Shown here one piece after another: positions 41,516 to 54,571 of a stretch of 64,000 nt of DNA (positions are counted from its first letter, which is position 1; each line of letters starts with the position of its first letter). The DNA is from Apostichopus japonicus. Lineage: Eukaryota > Echinodermata > Holothuroidea > Aspidochirotida > Stichopodidae. A program made the position numbers and the translations under genes. The notes beneath the pieces were generated by a model. That model was not told the DNA's origin. It saw only the letters and a program-made list of their open reading frames with translations, and did not search any database. The stretch is taken from positions 8,262,764-8,326,763 of the forward strand of contig NC_092583.1 in assembly GCF_037975245.1 (NCBI RefSeq). The letters are read 5' to 3'.

Positions 41516-42265
41516 TCTGTACGCATTCCTGTGTATTGTATCAAGGCCAAGCTTAGAGTGAGATCTGATCAAGTGTGACCTATGTGCAGCACTAAGGTCA
41601 CGTCTCGACGTAAGTCAGTGTTAGATTCAAATTTTCTGGCAGGACGGGCCAACAGTTCAAGCACTCAATCACAGAAAGTAAAATTCATGACAAGGCAAGG
41701 CTTAGGGCGATAAACTTACAAACAATGATATGACCAGAAGGACTGGATCCCATTTTTCAATAAAAAGTTCCTTTAAATGCAGTGCTTAACCATTGAAAGT
41801 ATACATATCATTACTATATAGCACAATAAAAGTTTGCAACAAGTAGCGAAACATCTAAAAGCGTTTGGCCGAGCGATGATGATAGGTAACAGGTAGAGCA
41901 CCTTTATCATTAATATTAATCAATATTTGTTTCTGCTTGAATTTTGAGAGTTGCTTAAGCACTACAAAATTTTGCTTGTAACTGCCAATGTATACCACTT
42001 AGGTTGGCATCAGTAACTGCATGATTATGGAGTGCATATAATCCCACTTTAATGAAATATTTAACACTTACTGTACTTCAAACTTTTTGAGTTTCTTCAA
42101 TTGGTCATACAACTGCTTCTTGGAACTTGAAGAAAAACTGTTGCAAACAGATCTCTGTTGAATCAAAGCAAAGAACACAATCATAGCACACTGGAAACTT
42201 ACTTAACCATGAATTGTAAAAATAGGCCTGGGGGGGGGTCTTAAAAAACAAATTTCCAGAGGACA

Positions 42266-42483
<218 letters not shown>

Positions 42484-42863
42484 CATTGATTTTCTTTATT
42501 TAGCATCATGATGCCCGAATATTTCCGTGTAACACCACCGTAAGCACAGCTCACCTGGGCTACCACACTTTTTGCGCGATCAATTTTTTTTCTAACTAGT
42601 CAACTGTATATCTGGACATCTCCGACATGAGTGTATATAAGAAACATTTTCTTTTTGATGGAATGGATGGTGGGGGGGGGGAGTGCCTACAAGCCTAGAA
42701 GTACAGGTTTATCATATTCTTTGTTACATTTTATACTGTTTTGTGAGACAAATTGCAGTCTCACCCGACACAGCGACATTATCCCGCCTACGTGTCATTG
42801 AACAATGCATGTTTTTCTGGAGGAAGCTGAGTACTGTGATAAAATAATAAATACGGTAACTAA

Positions 42864-43421
42864 ATATGAGCTTAAAAAATATACTGTCCTATTTTTCCTC
42901 TTCAAAGTGATGTAACCATTTTTTCTTCTTCTAATTTGCCAAATTTTTGGGGAAGTGTCAATTTCTAAAATGTGAGATTATAAAATAAAGAATGTTTATA
43001 TGCAACTTGCAAGGCCTCAGATGTGCCGTTTCCAGCAATCTGAGAGGCTTTTTTGCCAACAATTTTCTTGTACGCTACGCGCCAACCGATGGTGGCGCTC
43101 CGCTTAGATAGTGTCACAGGAACTTTCGGGCACAAAACTTATATATGAGCTTAAAAAATATACTGTCCTATTTTTCCTCTTCAAAGTGATGTAACCATTT
43201 TTTCTTCTTCTAATTTGCCAAATTTTTGGGGAAGTGTCAATTTCTAAAATGTGAGATTATAAAATAAAGAATGTTTATATGCAACTTGCAAGGCCTCAGA
43301 TGTGCCGTTTCCGGCAATCTGAGAGGCTTTTTTTGCCAACAATTTTCTTGTACGCTACGCGCCAACCGATGGTGGCGCTCCGCTTAGATAGTGTCACAGG
43401 AACTTTCGGGCACAAAACTTT
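42864..43421. repeat. 279-bp tandem duplication, two copies
   Basis: 42864-43142 and 43143-43421 are nearly identical, with one internal substitution (TTTCCAGCAATC versus TTTCCGGCAATC) and one extra T. Each contains a GCGCTCCGCTTAGATAGTGT block also found, inverted, in the MITE at 63072-63460, so the region is probably an hAT-like MITE with an internal duplication. Confidence 0.9.
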
Positions 43422-43479
43422 CTGCCCCCCGAATTAAAATGGTCCCGTACGCCTATGACCTCGGCCCACAACATTAGGC

Positions 43480-43870
43480 TTCTGTACTCAATGTGGTACA
43501 ATTACATACCATATGCGCAATCGTTCCAAGCTTCTGAGATATTATGTTTAGGAAGGTGCGTTAGTGTAGGGACAGGTTAGAGGGGAGTGAGGTAACTGTT
43601 TGGCATTTTTTGACTTCAAATGACCTTTATGACCTCCGACAAAATCAAACAGTTTCTTTTACTCAATGTTATGCACTATCTTACCAAGTACGAGATCTGC
43701 CCAAGCGTCCAATATTGAGATACCATGTTTACAAGGTTTCACAATTTGACCCGAATGACCTTTGACCTCAAACAATACAATATGCTTCTTGTACTCAACA
43801 ATGTACTCTTTTGCACAAACTATGGGATCAATCTAAGCTTCGATTTTTACAATGTGGGCGGTACAAAGAC
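43480..43870. repeat. Diverged ~110-130-bp repeats with TGACCTTTGACCTC motifs
   Basis: Repeated pattern of ACTCAA.GTGGTACA, CCAAGCTTCTGAGATA, ACAAGGTTTCACAATTTGAC and GACCTTTGACCTC, ending in ACGCACACACACGCCAGCAT. Such arrays occur widely in marine invertebrate genomes. Confidence 0.5.
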
Positions 43871-44293
43871 ACGCACACACACGCCAGCATGAATAAATAG
43901 GTTACGATTATTATCAAAGCCAGGAAAGCTGCTCTTCAGAAGTTGAACATTAAATTGCAGAGTTTCAAACTGACATCACATAAAATTATCTTCTCAAAAC
44001 TAAAACAAATGAAATTTAATTTCTGAAAACAATTGTCAGGAAACTGAAGTTTTCTTCTAATTAACTTATTCCCGTCTTTATTATTGTTGGCAATAATGGT
44101 TAATTTGTTAGGCCATTAAGTCGAAACTGATTTATTGTGTGAAGACAGCTACAGCACTTTACCCTCACATAAGCCAGCAAATACTCAGAACTGATTAAGT
44201 TGCTGATTATTTTTAAGGAAATTCTGGAGGAATTATGCCAATCCTCCTCCTCCCCCACCCCCCCCCAAAAAAAATACTGCAAAGAAATCTTAC

Positions 44294-44497
44294 TTGTGCA
44301 AAATTCTTTAAGTAAAATTGAATTGAATTTCTTCTTCTGAGGAAGGCCTGTGGTACTGTTAATAAGTGTGTACAGTACTTTCTCATTCACAGCCTTCACT
44401 TCATACGGCCCAATTAGCCAAGAGTTTTCGAGCTTCCCTCCTCTTCGGGCATCCTTTCTAGCATTCCGTACGAGAACACTGGAACCAACTTCGAAGC
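44294..44497 (-). pseudogene. Integrase C-terminal exon with GPY/F-type module
   Basis: FEVGSSVLVRNARKDARRGG then KLENSWLIGPYEVKAVNEKV: the VLVRN...GGKLE.xW.GPY signature of the GPY/F domain that separates Ginger1 from Ginger2. Using the acceptor TTCAGAG|C keeps frame with the linker exon. Donor GTAAGA. Confidence 0.78.
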
Positions 44498-44606
44498 TCT
44501 GAATAAAATAAAATCCAGCAGATATACGTAAACATCATAATACAATGCATATGTTGCCATTCATTTAATTACAACTTCAATGTACAACATAGCATTATAT
44601 AATTAC

Positions 44607-44807
44607 CTTTTATGGTGCCTATTATCCAAATTCTTTTTTTGCCGTTCTTGGGCTTTGCCAATATTTTCTTTCACAACACCTTTGATTATGTCCCGCGACT
44701 GTGACATGAGTTGAAAAACCCTCTCCCGCTGTGCATCGCTGCAGTCTGTAGTAGGAGCTTCTGGTTGGACAATGGAGTCTTCAATGTCGACTAGTCGCAA
44801 TGGCTCT
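44607..44807 (-). pseudogene. Integrase linker exon
   Basis: Acceptor TATCCAG, donor GTAATT. EPLRLVDIEDSIVQPEAPTT, then a helical, charged segment ending KAQERQKKNLDNRHHK, as in the stretch between the DDE core and the GPY/F module. Open throughout. Confidence 0.68.
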
Positions 44808-45386
44808 CTGGATATATGAAGATAAATTAACATTCAATTATTCACAACACTTTCTTGACTGAAGAATAAATACATTTTTATATATTTTATTTTCACTATT
44901 AAGACCATTGAACCAGAAATTTGAGTCACATCACATACTCAAACCAGCACAAATATAAAACCCTTATATATATTCTGTGCTGTTATAGGTCCAACTTGCA
45001 TACCAGTCAATTATGATAAATATATAGTATATGAAAAACAAAACCAATGTCAGTGGCATTAATTGCATGTATCTTTTAAATTAATGGGCATGCATTTACA
45101 GTTTAATGAATGTTCATATTTTGTACTTGCTGCAGAGTGTACCATATACAGGGTTAATATTTATTTGTTTAGATATTATAACTTAAATTGGGTTATTGAT
45201 GGTCCTCTATTTAGCGTTTTTTCCCAGGACCTGGGATGTGTCAAATTAGATTTTATCGTACAGAGGACTGGTGTAGCTATGCAAGATTTGTCCAAACTCT
45301 CTTATCCCTGATTGCTTTTTCTCTGTATATGGCCTTAGCAAATGTAAATCTCTATTCAGCAATGGCAGGTTTAAATTATTACAAAC

Positions 45387-45677
45387 CTTCCAAACATCAC
45401 AGCAAAAGGTGAAAGACCTATTGAACCATGTCTGGCTGTATGGTACCCCATGAGAATTGAAGACAGCATTTCATCTCAGTCATGTTGGTTTTCATTGACA
45501 ACCTTGATGAGTGACCTTTGCAGAGTTTGGTTGAATCTTTCATCAAGCCCATTGGTCTGTGGGTGGTAGCTAGAGGATTCTCTGTGGTCTACCCCTATCA
45601 TGTCAACCAGGGACTTGTTCAGAGCATTAACAAATTCTCCTCTCTGGTCTGAGATGACAATTTTCATGCACCCAAAT
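45387..45677 (-). pseudogene. Integrase core exon B (second Asp and Glu)
   Basis: FGCMKIVISDQRGEFVNALN supplies the second catalytic Asp and HRESSSYHPQTNGLDERFNQ the catalytic Glu region. A TGA replaces the expected Trp after NENQHD; beyond it DEMLSSILMGYHTARHGSIG and SPFAVMFGR complete the retroviral-type integrase fold. Confidence 0.82.
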
Positions 45678-45989
45678 CTAAATAAATGGAAACATTTAAA
45701 TAACTATTGTTAAAGTATTGATTACGAGTAATGTAATGAACTACTGGCATCTGCAGAATGGCTACATGGTTTAATCAGGAAATCATTTCAGCACTGATTT
45801 AAAAAAAAAAGTAAGTTAAAAGCACTGACCATATCCCACTAACATTTCATTGACATTAACTTAAGAAACAACTTCTATAAATTCCTGTAACCATTTGGCC
45901 GCTTTCTGGGTCACAGTTAAAACAGTGCAAATGCAGGTCTGCATAACTAATTCCATGTAAAGTAGAAACAAAAGTAGATGGATATTTAC

Positions 45990-46150
45990 CTGGCCATGGT
46001 TTCAAACAGAAAGTTTGCAACAGTTTTTGCTGTTTTGTTTCTGTACAGCAACAGCCTCTGGCCATTTGAAAAATAGTCACATAGGGTTTATATGATGTAC
46101 TTATTTCCATTGATGGTCTCTGGAAGGGGTCCAATCATATCCACACCCAT
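45990..46150 (-). pseudogene. Integrase core exon A (first catalytic Asp)
   Basis: Acceptor TTTTTTTAG, donor GTAAAT. Begins MGVDMIGPLPETINGNKYII, containing the first catalytic Asp (VDMIGPLP), then a premature stop and two frame changes before KTAKTVANFLFETMA. Confidence 0.7.
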
Positions 46151-46159
46151 CTAAAAAAA

Positions 46160-48270
46160 GAAGTAAAATGGCATTCAGAACCATACACAATCTAATCATA
46201 CGAACTGATGTTCAAGTGATTTATATCTGAGTTTTGTAAAATGCTAAACATTCAATTGTTTTTTTTACTGTAACTCACACTGGAAGACTCTGTTACCAAT
46301 TTTTTTCTTCATTACCAAACCTATTAGTTACTGACTAGTCAAACCCAGCTGTTATATGGAAGTCCAATGGGAAATCTCTGAAGTAAGATGCAAGTCACAT
46401 ACATTGATCTAGCTGACAACCTAGATGGTAATTGTCACTAGGGACTATCATAGGCCTGGTAACCATTTTCATCACCTTTGAATGTGGGGTGGGGGGGGGG
46501 AACAGATGTATAAGTACCTGGATGAGTGATTGATAGTTAGTCAGAAAATTGCCTTGGAATCTGTCAGTGAGATGACAGGGTTACACCTAACTGATGTAGG
46601 AAGCATACATTGGTAGTATAGGTACCTATACTTTGGTATCTATATATTGTAAGCATTTAGAAATGTTACAAATTAATCTTTGAAGGGAATTTGCAGAATT
46701 TTTTATATTAATGACAGAAATTCACACTGTAGAGTTACAGTATGGAAGGAAAGACTTCTTGGTTATTAACCAAGTAGCAAATTTTACTTAAATAGATGTT
46801 GAAATAAGCATATGGGTTCATTGGGGATGAATTTTGGACAAAAGGCTATGGCTCTGTTGGTACTTTAGTTATGAACTGCATATGAATGTACGTACCTAGG
46901 ACATTTTCTCGGATACTTCTTTATGACAACAATTCAAGTACTGAACTCTGTTATGTTCATGTGTCATTCTTGCTTCATATCACAATTCAGTTTTCTTTTC
47001 ATTTTGAAATTCATAGCAGATAATTATGAAGTCCTATGTAAAGGTTTTCCTGTTGCTTTAATTATACGCAGCTAAAAAAAAATACCAAAATGTGTTCTTA
47101 GCGAAATTTGTGTGTATGGCTGCAGTACATGAAAATTCCCGACAGTACTGCGAGTCATTAAGTCTACTGAATGTACCACCATCATGATCATCTTTAATAT
47201 ATGCTTAGTAAATTATAACTTTAAGAACAAATGAATGAGCTAGATCTTTCATTCTCTGGACAATCTCCACACATACTCCTTATACTCTTGCACTGGCCAA
47301 CAAAGGGATGCAAACTTTAAGCATCGGTTGAAAACTTGGTATGCATATGGTGAATGACTTTGCAGTTACAATCATGCAAACAAATATTGCTTTTAGATGA
47401 CAAAAAACAAAGTGATTTAGTGATAACTGTGCTGCTTGTGAACAGTATTTTCGACCCAGGCCTAGCATTAATAAGCTGAACGCATAAGGTGGTCCATATG
47501 TATTCCATTAACATGTAAGGCCTATGAGCTAGGATAGGTATTTGAAAAAAAAAACATGTTACACAACTTCCATTGCAGATTCCATCAAAATCAGGTGTAC
47601 ATGTGCCTCCTGCTGAAATGCAGATGAAAATAATACTAAGGTGGTGAAATTGTCACCACTCGTGTCCTACAAGGACTCTTACAGAAATTGAAATGAACCT
47701 GATATTTCTATTGATTTAGCCACCTTCTCAGATCCCTTTCTTTCAAATTAGGGTCTTATACCAAAATACTCCTATCATTTGGTCAAATAAGTTCATGATA
47801 ACATGTGGGATAAAACGAAAGCAAATTGTTGGGCATTTTTATTTGCTCTTTTTTCAATTGTTTCTCTCAACAACCAGCTATCCTCCTGAATAGAAATTTA
47901 TTCACCCACCCTCAAATTTGTCAAAGAGATTACACTATAGGCCTATATTAGTATTTTAGGTCCATTCTGGTCACTATTCTAGCAATACTACAGTATATCA
48001 CCAAGCAGTGTCTACATGTGATAATACATTGCAAATTTAATATAAATGATATAAACTTGGTCCATGGAGCTATAATCCCAGGTTTATAGCTCCATGGTTT
48101 AACCTGCACTAATTTAATTGCAACATTGTTTTGTGCATATATTAACAACCTTAATTACTGTGGAAGAATGTTTAATGAATATTCATACCATAACCATGTA
48201 CATGTTTGCATAATTAAAATATCACCAGCAAAGAGGCCCATTAAACTTATTAAAAATTATTAGCCAACAC
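46160..48270. other. No recognisable gene
   Basis: Intron-like AT-rich interior of the Ginger-like gene. Short frames at 47280-47514 and 47948-48148 show no domain. Confidence 0.5.
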
Positions 48271-49067
48271 AGCTAACCTTCTGACAATGAAGTGATGGGC
48301 AGGTGGCCAACTGATTACCTATAGCATATATTCGACCTGCTGCAGTGTCTGTGCACATCCCGGCACCAATATATTAAAAAAATATGGGAAAACCTCTAAA
48401 AAGAAAGAGATAATAAAGTAACACTCATTAATTTAATTGATCCTCCAAATGGACAAGACAGGGACCCCCCCCCCCCACTCTCCCTTGCTACCTTGTGTTT
48501 TAACTAGTAAGGGGACTAATCCCAGGACATATCTTTCAGAAAATCTGAAAAGTCCTATCCTGAAGATTTTTTTTTTAACCTAGCAATTTCAAACACATAA
48601 TCATTAAACTCATGGTAGCATGGGTACACAATACACAGCTGATATGTAACTGACAGCTGATCTGGGAGTTTTGGCAGTTACCAGAGTAACAAAAATTATA
48701 CCAAGTAGGCTTTATTTCAGAGATTGCCAATCGGAGTGGCTTGAATTTGAATAAAGCAAATTATTTGCAAATATAGGGTTAACTCTCGAAGTCCTACTCC
48801 TAGGCTACAGTAGGCTAGCCTATAGTAGCCTAATACTATTCGTGTCTTGCCGACTAATTATGCATCACGATATTCTCTAACACTAATAAAGTTTAGACTT
48901 TTCAGTTCTACTCTTAGGTGATTACAAATAATAAAATATACCTATAATCTGCAAGGCCCAAATGGCCAATGCACTTAGTTCAAGTTATATGCATATCTAT
49001 GGAATCATTTTCTTCAGTGGAAATAATTCCTAAAAGTTTTATACAAATAAACAAATAATACACTTAC

Positions 49068-49307
49068 CGCCAAACCCTTCTTGTAAGCTTTAATTTTGTG
49101 GGCTTTGGCCAAGGGCCTAACTTCGTTGCCATGTGGGCCGACGTAAACTAGATCGGCATCTCCCGTCAGTCTAAAACTCTTCGATCTTCCCCTTATCGAT
49201 CTTTCTAGATTTATCGTAGACTTTTCAGGGTACAGTCCTGACGAAAGATATTTTCCAATGATAATGTAGGCCTACTCGTCATCGGTATCCAGGTCAGGAG
49301 AAGTCAT
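49068..49307 (-). pseudogene. Integrase gene exon 1 (N-terminal)
   Basis: ATG at 49307-49305 and donor GTAAGT, 80 codons, phase 0. YLSSGLYPEKSTINLERSIR and FRLTGDADLVYVGPHGNEVR match the region before the zinc-binding domain of Ginger1/GIN-type integrases. One in-frame TAG follows DTDDE. Confidence 0.6.
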
Positions 49308-49309
49308 CT

Positions 49310-50095
49310 TGTAATATCAGATCGGGCTAAGTAAGTTAACGGTCTCAACTCTTAATGCAATTACTGTGCGTGCATATATGCAGCTACTAAGAAATTTTGG
49401 GCCTGCGACATGTAACGACGTAGACGGCACATTCGGCTTACTTCACTGAGTAAACAGCAGTATACATTTTACAGTAGAATGCAAATACGCATGTCACACC
49501 TAGAACGTAGAGCGGGAGATTTCCACATTTCCCGCGTACTGAATAAAATATATTGACTGTGACCAGGGAGTTTTTCCATAACAACTCCCTGCTCTGACCC
49601 CGGATTTGACCTCCATGCTCCGGATGGCGGGGAACTATCACCGCCGCGTATCGGTTAAAATACATTTACCTTCGACCTACATGGTTGATCTTTCTCCAAC
49701 GTTTAGAAATTCCGACCTTCCAAACAACTACCCTAATGGTAGTAACGATTGATAAGCAGCAGAGTCAGACAGACATGACTAATTAGTTCGGAAGATAAGT
49801 TTAACATTCATTATGCAGCCTTCTGACAGTCGACGATCGAAATAGAGCGGACAGCGTCCCTCTGGAGTGTAGTCTCCATGATAATAATAACATTTTGCCG
49901 CCTCTTCCCACAACAGTCGACACTCGAAGTATTAGTTATACTTTAACCGAGTTTTGAGGGTGCATGCTGACCGATATATAACATTGTCAACCTGGTCTTC
50001 GCTAGTAAATTACCTCCTTTTAAGTAATAAGGGAACGTAGATAGGGCCAGAAATGTTTGTCACTCAACAGAACCACGTTAAAGCTCTTTGAAGAG
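49310..50095. other. No recognisable gene
   Basis: Upstream region of the Ginger-like gene, presumably holding its promoter. It includes a hairpin around AGGGAGTTTTT/AACAACTCCCT at about 49566-49591. Nothing else stands out. Confidence 0.5.
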
Positions 50096-50225
50096 AACCC
50101 GGACACTTTCCACGGTGGCGTAGAAAGCAAGGGAAAGTGTCCCTGAGACACTATTCACGCAAATGAGACACTATTTCCTAGTAATACGTGTCCTACGGAC
50201 GCCCGGACACTCATTACTGCCACAC

Positions 50226-50455
50226 CGGCACTTTCAACAATATGGGTGGGGCGAGATTAGTGCGAACCAGCACTGAGCGGATGTTACGGGGTTGTCTATA
50301 TGCTATGACTGGGGGGGGCTTTGAAGAGTTCAGCTATTGTGGGGTCCGAACCTAGAGTGCCCCAAGATTTTTTGATTTCATTGAAAAGGGGGCGAAGGGA
50401 GGGGTGGTAGGTGACAACGAGGGATAGTCTATCAGAAACAGATTTTTTACGATAG
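50226..50455 (-). pseudogene. Penelope-like element: reverse transcriptase C-terminal part
   Basis: Minus strand: RLSLVVTYHPSLRPLFNEIK, then KSWGTLGSDPTIAELFKAPP and, after a frame change in a C-run, AYRQPRNIRSVLVRTNLAPP. The AYR.P.N.R..LVR motif precedes the GIY-YIG domain in Penelope-like elements. About 60 residues expected between this and VTYIGET at 36327 are missing. Confidence 0.75.
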
Positions 50456-50494
50456 GTAGGTATCTAGTCTCCTTACCTATCGTAAAAAATCTGT
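50438..50494. repeat. Perfect-stem hairpin, 22-23-bp arms
   Basis: ACAGATTTTTTACGATAGGT and its inverse ACCTATCGTAAAAAATCTGT flank an ~11-bp loop, at the upstream edge of the Penelope fragment. Confidence 0.85.
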
Positions 50495-50667
50495 AATGAA
50501 AACCCAGTAATGAACCTGACAGTGGTAACATCCCCTGTAGCAAACCTAGATGCTTGGTGTGCACACACCTCGACCCCTCCCCCACTTTTCTCCACCGGGC
50601 CTCAGGCACTACTCTGAGACCTGGTAGATTTGGTTGCGACTCAGCCAATGTCATCTACCTGCTGTAT

Positions 50668-53600
50668 TGTAACAGTTTGTTTAATATTGCTTTCATGAAC
50701 CAGCAATTTTGCAGGGTTTAACGATGGATAAACCCAATCGTGATTCATTTCAAAATTATTATAAGTTTCCGTATCAATGTATAACAAGTCGACAACCACG
50801 TGCATAAATGTCAAATTATATCATTCGTTGTTCTGTTGTTTACATAACCTGTTGAATGATGAATATATATCAACTCTGGGATGACAAGCTTTTAAGATAT
50901 CGTCCGTATTTGACGAACAGTTTGCCATGTCATAACGAGTACATAGCAGATATTAAACACACAACTAATCTTTGCCGGTTGACATCCCGGCAATTCGGTC
51001 CACTCAGGCTAGACATTTTAATTAATTGGCAGACCCAAAGATCAGGCCTAACAGAACAGTACCATAGAAACTGCATTATTCGGACCTCTTTGTCCGGTTC
51101 CTGTTTGGTCTGGATCCGCTATCAAATCATTCTTTAGAATACTTGATATGTATCGTCAGTTTGTCATTGATCAAACTCTAAAGTTGATTTGTATTTCGGT
51201 CAGTATCTCAGCTACAGCACAATAAAACAAATTGTGTAATGCAGGATAATGAGGATTGTGTCAACAGTTGTTTACACCACATTTTGAATATGCTAAACCT
51301 TATAAACCTTACTTTTCTGGACACAGTGAAGTTTTGGGAAACAAACACGTACTAGGGCCCGGCTGGCTACAATTGCTCTCTGAAGGATGTTCCCTAATAT
51401 CACGAGAAGTTACGGTCAAACTCACCACCCTTGAAATTTATAATGTTGCGAAGGAATTGAAAGAATCACAAACCCTGTCATAATTATTTTTCTTTGTGAT
51501 AAAAATAAATCTTATGAACAAATTCTCCAAAATCTAAGAAAAATCTGATTTCCATTTGGGAGATAAATTCCATTCATGAGAGATTTAATGTTCTCCCACA
51601 TACTTCAGCAAGTACGAATCTGACTTTATTTATTTTCTTCCATGGAGATGGGTTTGCAAATGTTGAATCTAAAATATTGAAGCTCTTAACATGACAAAAA
51701 TGAAGGGCAGGGTTTTCAATTTCAACACTGCTATAGAATTTACATTGAAAATATGAAGAGAACAACAATGACAAAGTTAAAGTTACCGATCCTAGTGGCA
51801 TTATAACACCACAGATCTCCCAAACGGAACAAAATATTATTAAGTTGTTTTGGAGGAGCTGTTCTCGACAATCACGCTTCAAGATTTTGGTTAGGTTTGT
51901 GTCATCTTTAACTATTTACAATTGTTGCATTAAAGTGCTGCATGGAACTTGACTAAAGGTTCGGAAGAACTACTGTTCTCAGAGAGTGTCAATGAATGAC
52001 TATTTTTTGGATGAGTTGGTTATTACTCTCGTAGATCGTTAATGAATGGGCTTAAAAATGGTTTCATTAGTTATACTGCAAGTGCTAGAGGAGTTGGGGA
52101 TTTTGTGTTAAGGCATTTTTGTTGTTCATAATGGTCATTGACGGAGACAGAGAAGAAGAGTACCATGTTGACGAGCTGCATATTTTGAACCGCCTTACCT
52201 TTGTAATATAAGAGGAAACTGGGGTACCCGATCTTTTTACCTAACGGTTCAGCCTCCGATTCCAACTTGTACTGATAATGCCAATTTGACAATATTATTT
52301 AAAACTATGTTTTCCCCCCTCATTTGCTAGCAGAGTTTCTGGTGACAATAGTGAGTCATCTAAAGGGCATCGTAGTCTCAACCAGGAACTGTATCACTCA
52401 AAGGATCCACAGAAGCAATCAAGATCACGAGAGACTGGAACCAGCCTTTATTATTTGTCAGAGAGGCCAGAGAGTGGAGATTTAACTGAAACTTGTAAAA
52501 AGGAAAAGACATTGAAGGATTTAAGAAATGATTTTAATTTGTTTGTCACTTTTTCAGTCATTTTCATTGTTTGTCAATTAGTCAGTCATTTTCATTGAGC
52601 ACTTCTCATTCAAACACAGAGTAAATTTTGAAAATCTTGTAAATAATTAGCGTACCTATACTTACGAATTCCATCCCAAGTTTGTAGACTCTCGAGTTGT
52701 TAAGGGTTTTAACTTATCATATTAATGGATTTAAAAGAATTCCTCATCGTAAAATAATTCTGATGTACAAACAATAGGTGGTATTTGGTATTTACTTTGG
52801 TATCATCTTCTTGAACTTTATCATAGTACATATTCTGAAAGTTATAAGAATATTCGCAGCGTTAACTTGTACAGATGCATAATTGAGGCACGAGGCATTT
52901 GAGTTTAGAGAGCGACGATATGAGTTCAATGAAGATAGTTCTAAGTGAGTGCATATAACAGTGCAGGAAAGAGGATTTAATAGTTGGTCAATGGCAAAGA
53001 ACGACTTAATCACTTTAGCATTACTATAACTTCGTGCAAGAGGGGTGGGGGAGGGGAGCTTACAGTATGGGATGACTGTAGGCAAAACTATTCATTTGGA
53101 TGTGTTCTATAATATTCGCTACCGTTAGCAAACACTTCAATGCCAACGGCATTAGTAACCAGTTTTTAAGCTTGAGAAATGACCCTAGAAACACCAGATA
53201 CTCATTATTTGACCGACTGGACTATACGAACAATTGGTATTGGAAATAATACTCTAGCAGAAGCATCCCACCTCCCTTGACGATACACCTTTTACACGTA
53301 CCATTGTAATGGTAATGCCATGACCTGCCAAAAAAAAGGGGTTTTATGTAAAAGATCAAGGCTATCAATACATGCACACATCACGTTGTATATGACCAGT
53401 GTAAACTTCTATGAATTTGAACTAGTTTTAAAATGTACAATAAAATGAAACCAAGTGAAATACAGCTTGACGAAACCGGAATTAGTTTTATTTAAGGCAC
53501 TGTCCCTATAGCAACAATCAATGCTCAAGTTCCTGAAACTGTTGTGAATACGATATGATTGTATTGTTTATCGCTAGTGAAATGCCCATGCTAATATTTA

Positions 53601-54571
53601 ATGTACGTCCATTGTAATGTTTAAACCAATTGACCATATCAAAGTTTCTAGAAAATTGTGATGTCAATGTAGCATCTCTTTAAAATTAAGCTATTGGTCA
53701 CTTCGTCAAAACTTTGCCAATATCTGGGTCGCAAACTTCTACTTTAGAGCAGAATTTTAGTCTTCGTATGCGATGGTTTAAGAAAAGAAACTTGACTGCT
53801 ACTGATGTTTTTATGACTATTTCGGGTCTCAAGATATAATCTTTAAAATATGCTGATTATTTGGAATGCTCCACTCAAGGAACATTGGTAATGACGTCGG
53901 GTCCTCACTACAGGATTAAATGTTAATGTTCGTACATTGTTTTGTAAATTCTAACATCTCTAAATATTTGTTGCATTACTTAATTCATTTCAATAACATA
54001 ATACCATTCGATTACATTAAGCACTATTTGTCCAAGACAAATCTGTCCCACATTGTAAATAAGTCGTTTGGGGCTATAAACTTTTTACGTTCACCTATTG
54101 AGTTTTGTATTGCAACTTGCCCGAATGGTCTGTGTGGTAGATTATATAGTCCAGTCACTTTAATTGATGAGCCCCAGTTTCAAATTGGATCATTTGAAAA
54201 CTATATGTAAGCGTTAAAGGAATCAACATTGACTGTTAGAAGTGTTTTCTACAACGTATAAAAGTGACTATTTTGTGCTTAAAGTCTCCTTTTAAATAAA
54301 CCGTAAGCCCACTGGATTTGATGCTGGATGAGATTTTCTTTCTGGACATTGACCGTTGAGCCTTCGTGAATGATGATATGTAGGGTTACGTTCAGAGGTG
54401 AAAGGTCACTTCAAGTCCTTCGTATATAAGACATCAGACTTGAATGTTCATATCGTATACTTAAAAACGTCACTTTCATTGGTTAATCTGCTTCCGCGAT
54501 TAGTTATTTATCATAACGTCAGCGGTTAAAGGTCATACGTCACTTTTGGAATAAGATCTGTGATTTCGTAT
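50668..54571. repeat. Right arm of the large inverted repeat
   Basis: Reverse complement of 1-3953. It lacks the 361-bp MITE of the left arm but has about 290 bp (near 51022-51315) absent from it. No credible gene is seen; short frames correspond to non-coding sequence in the other arm. Confidence 0.85.
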
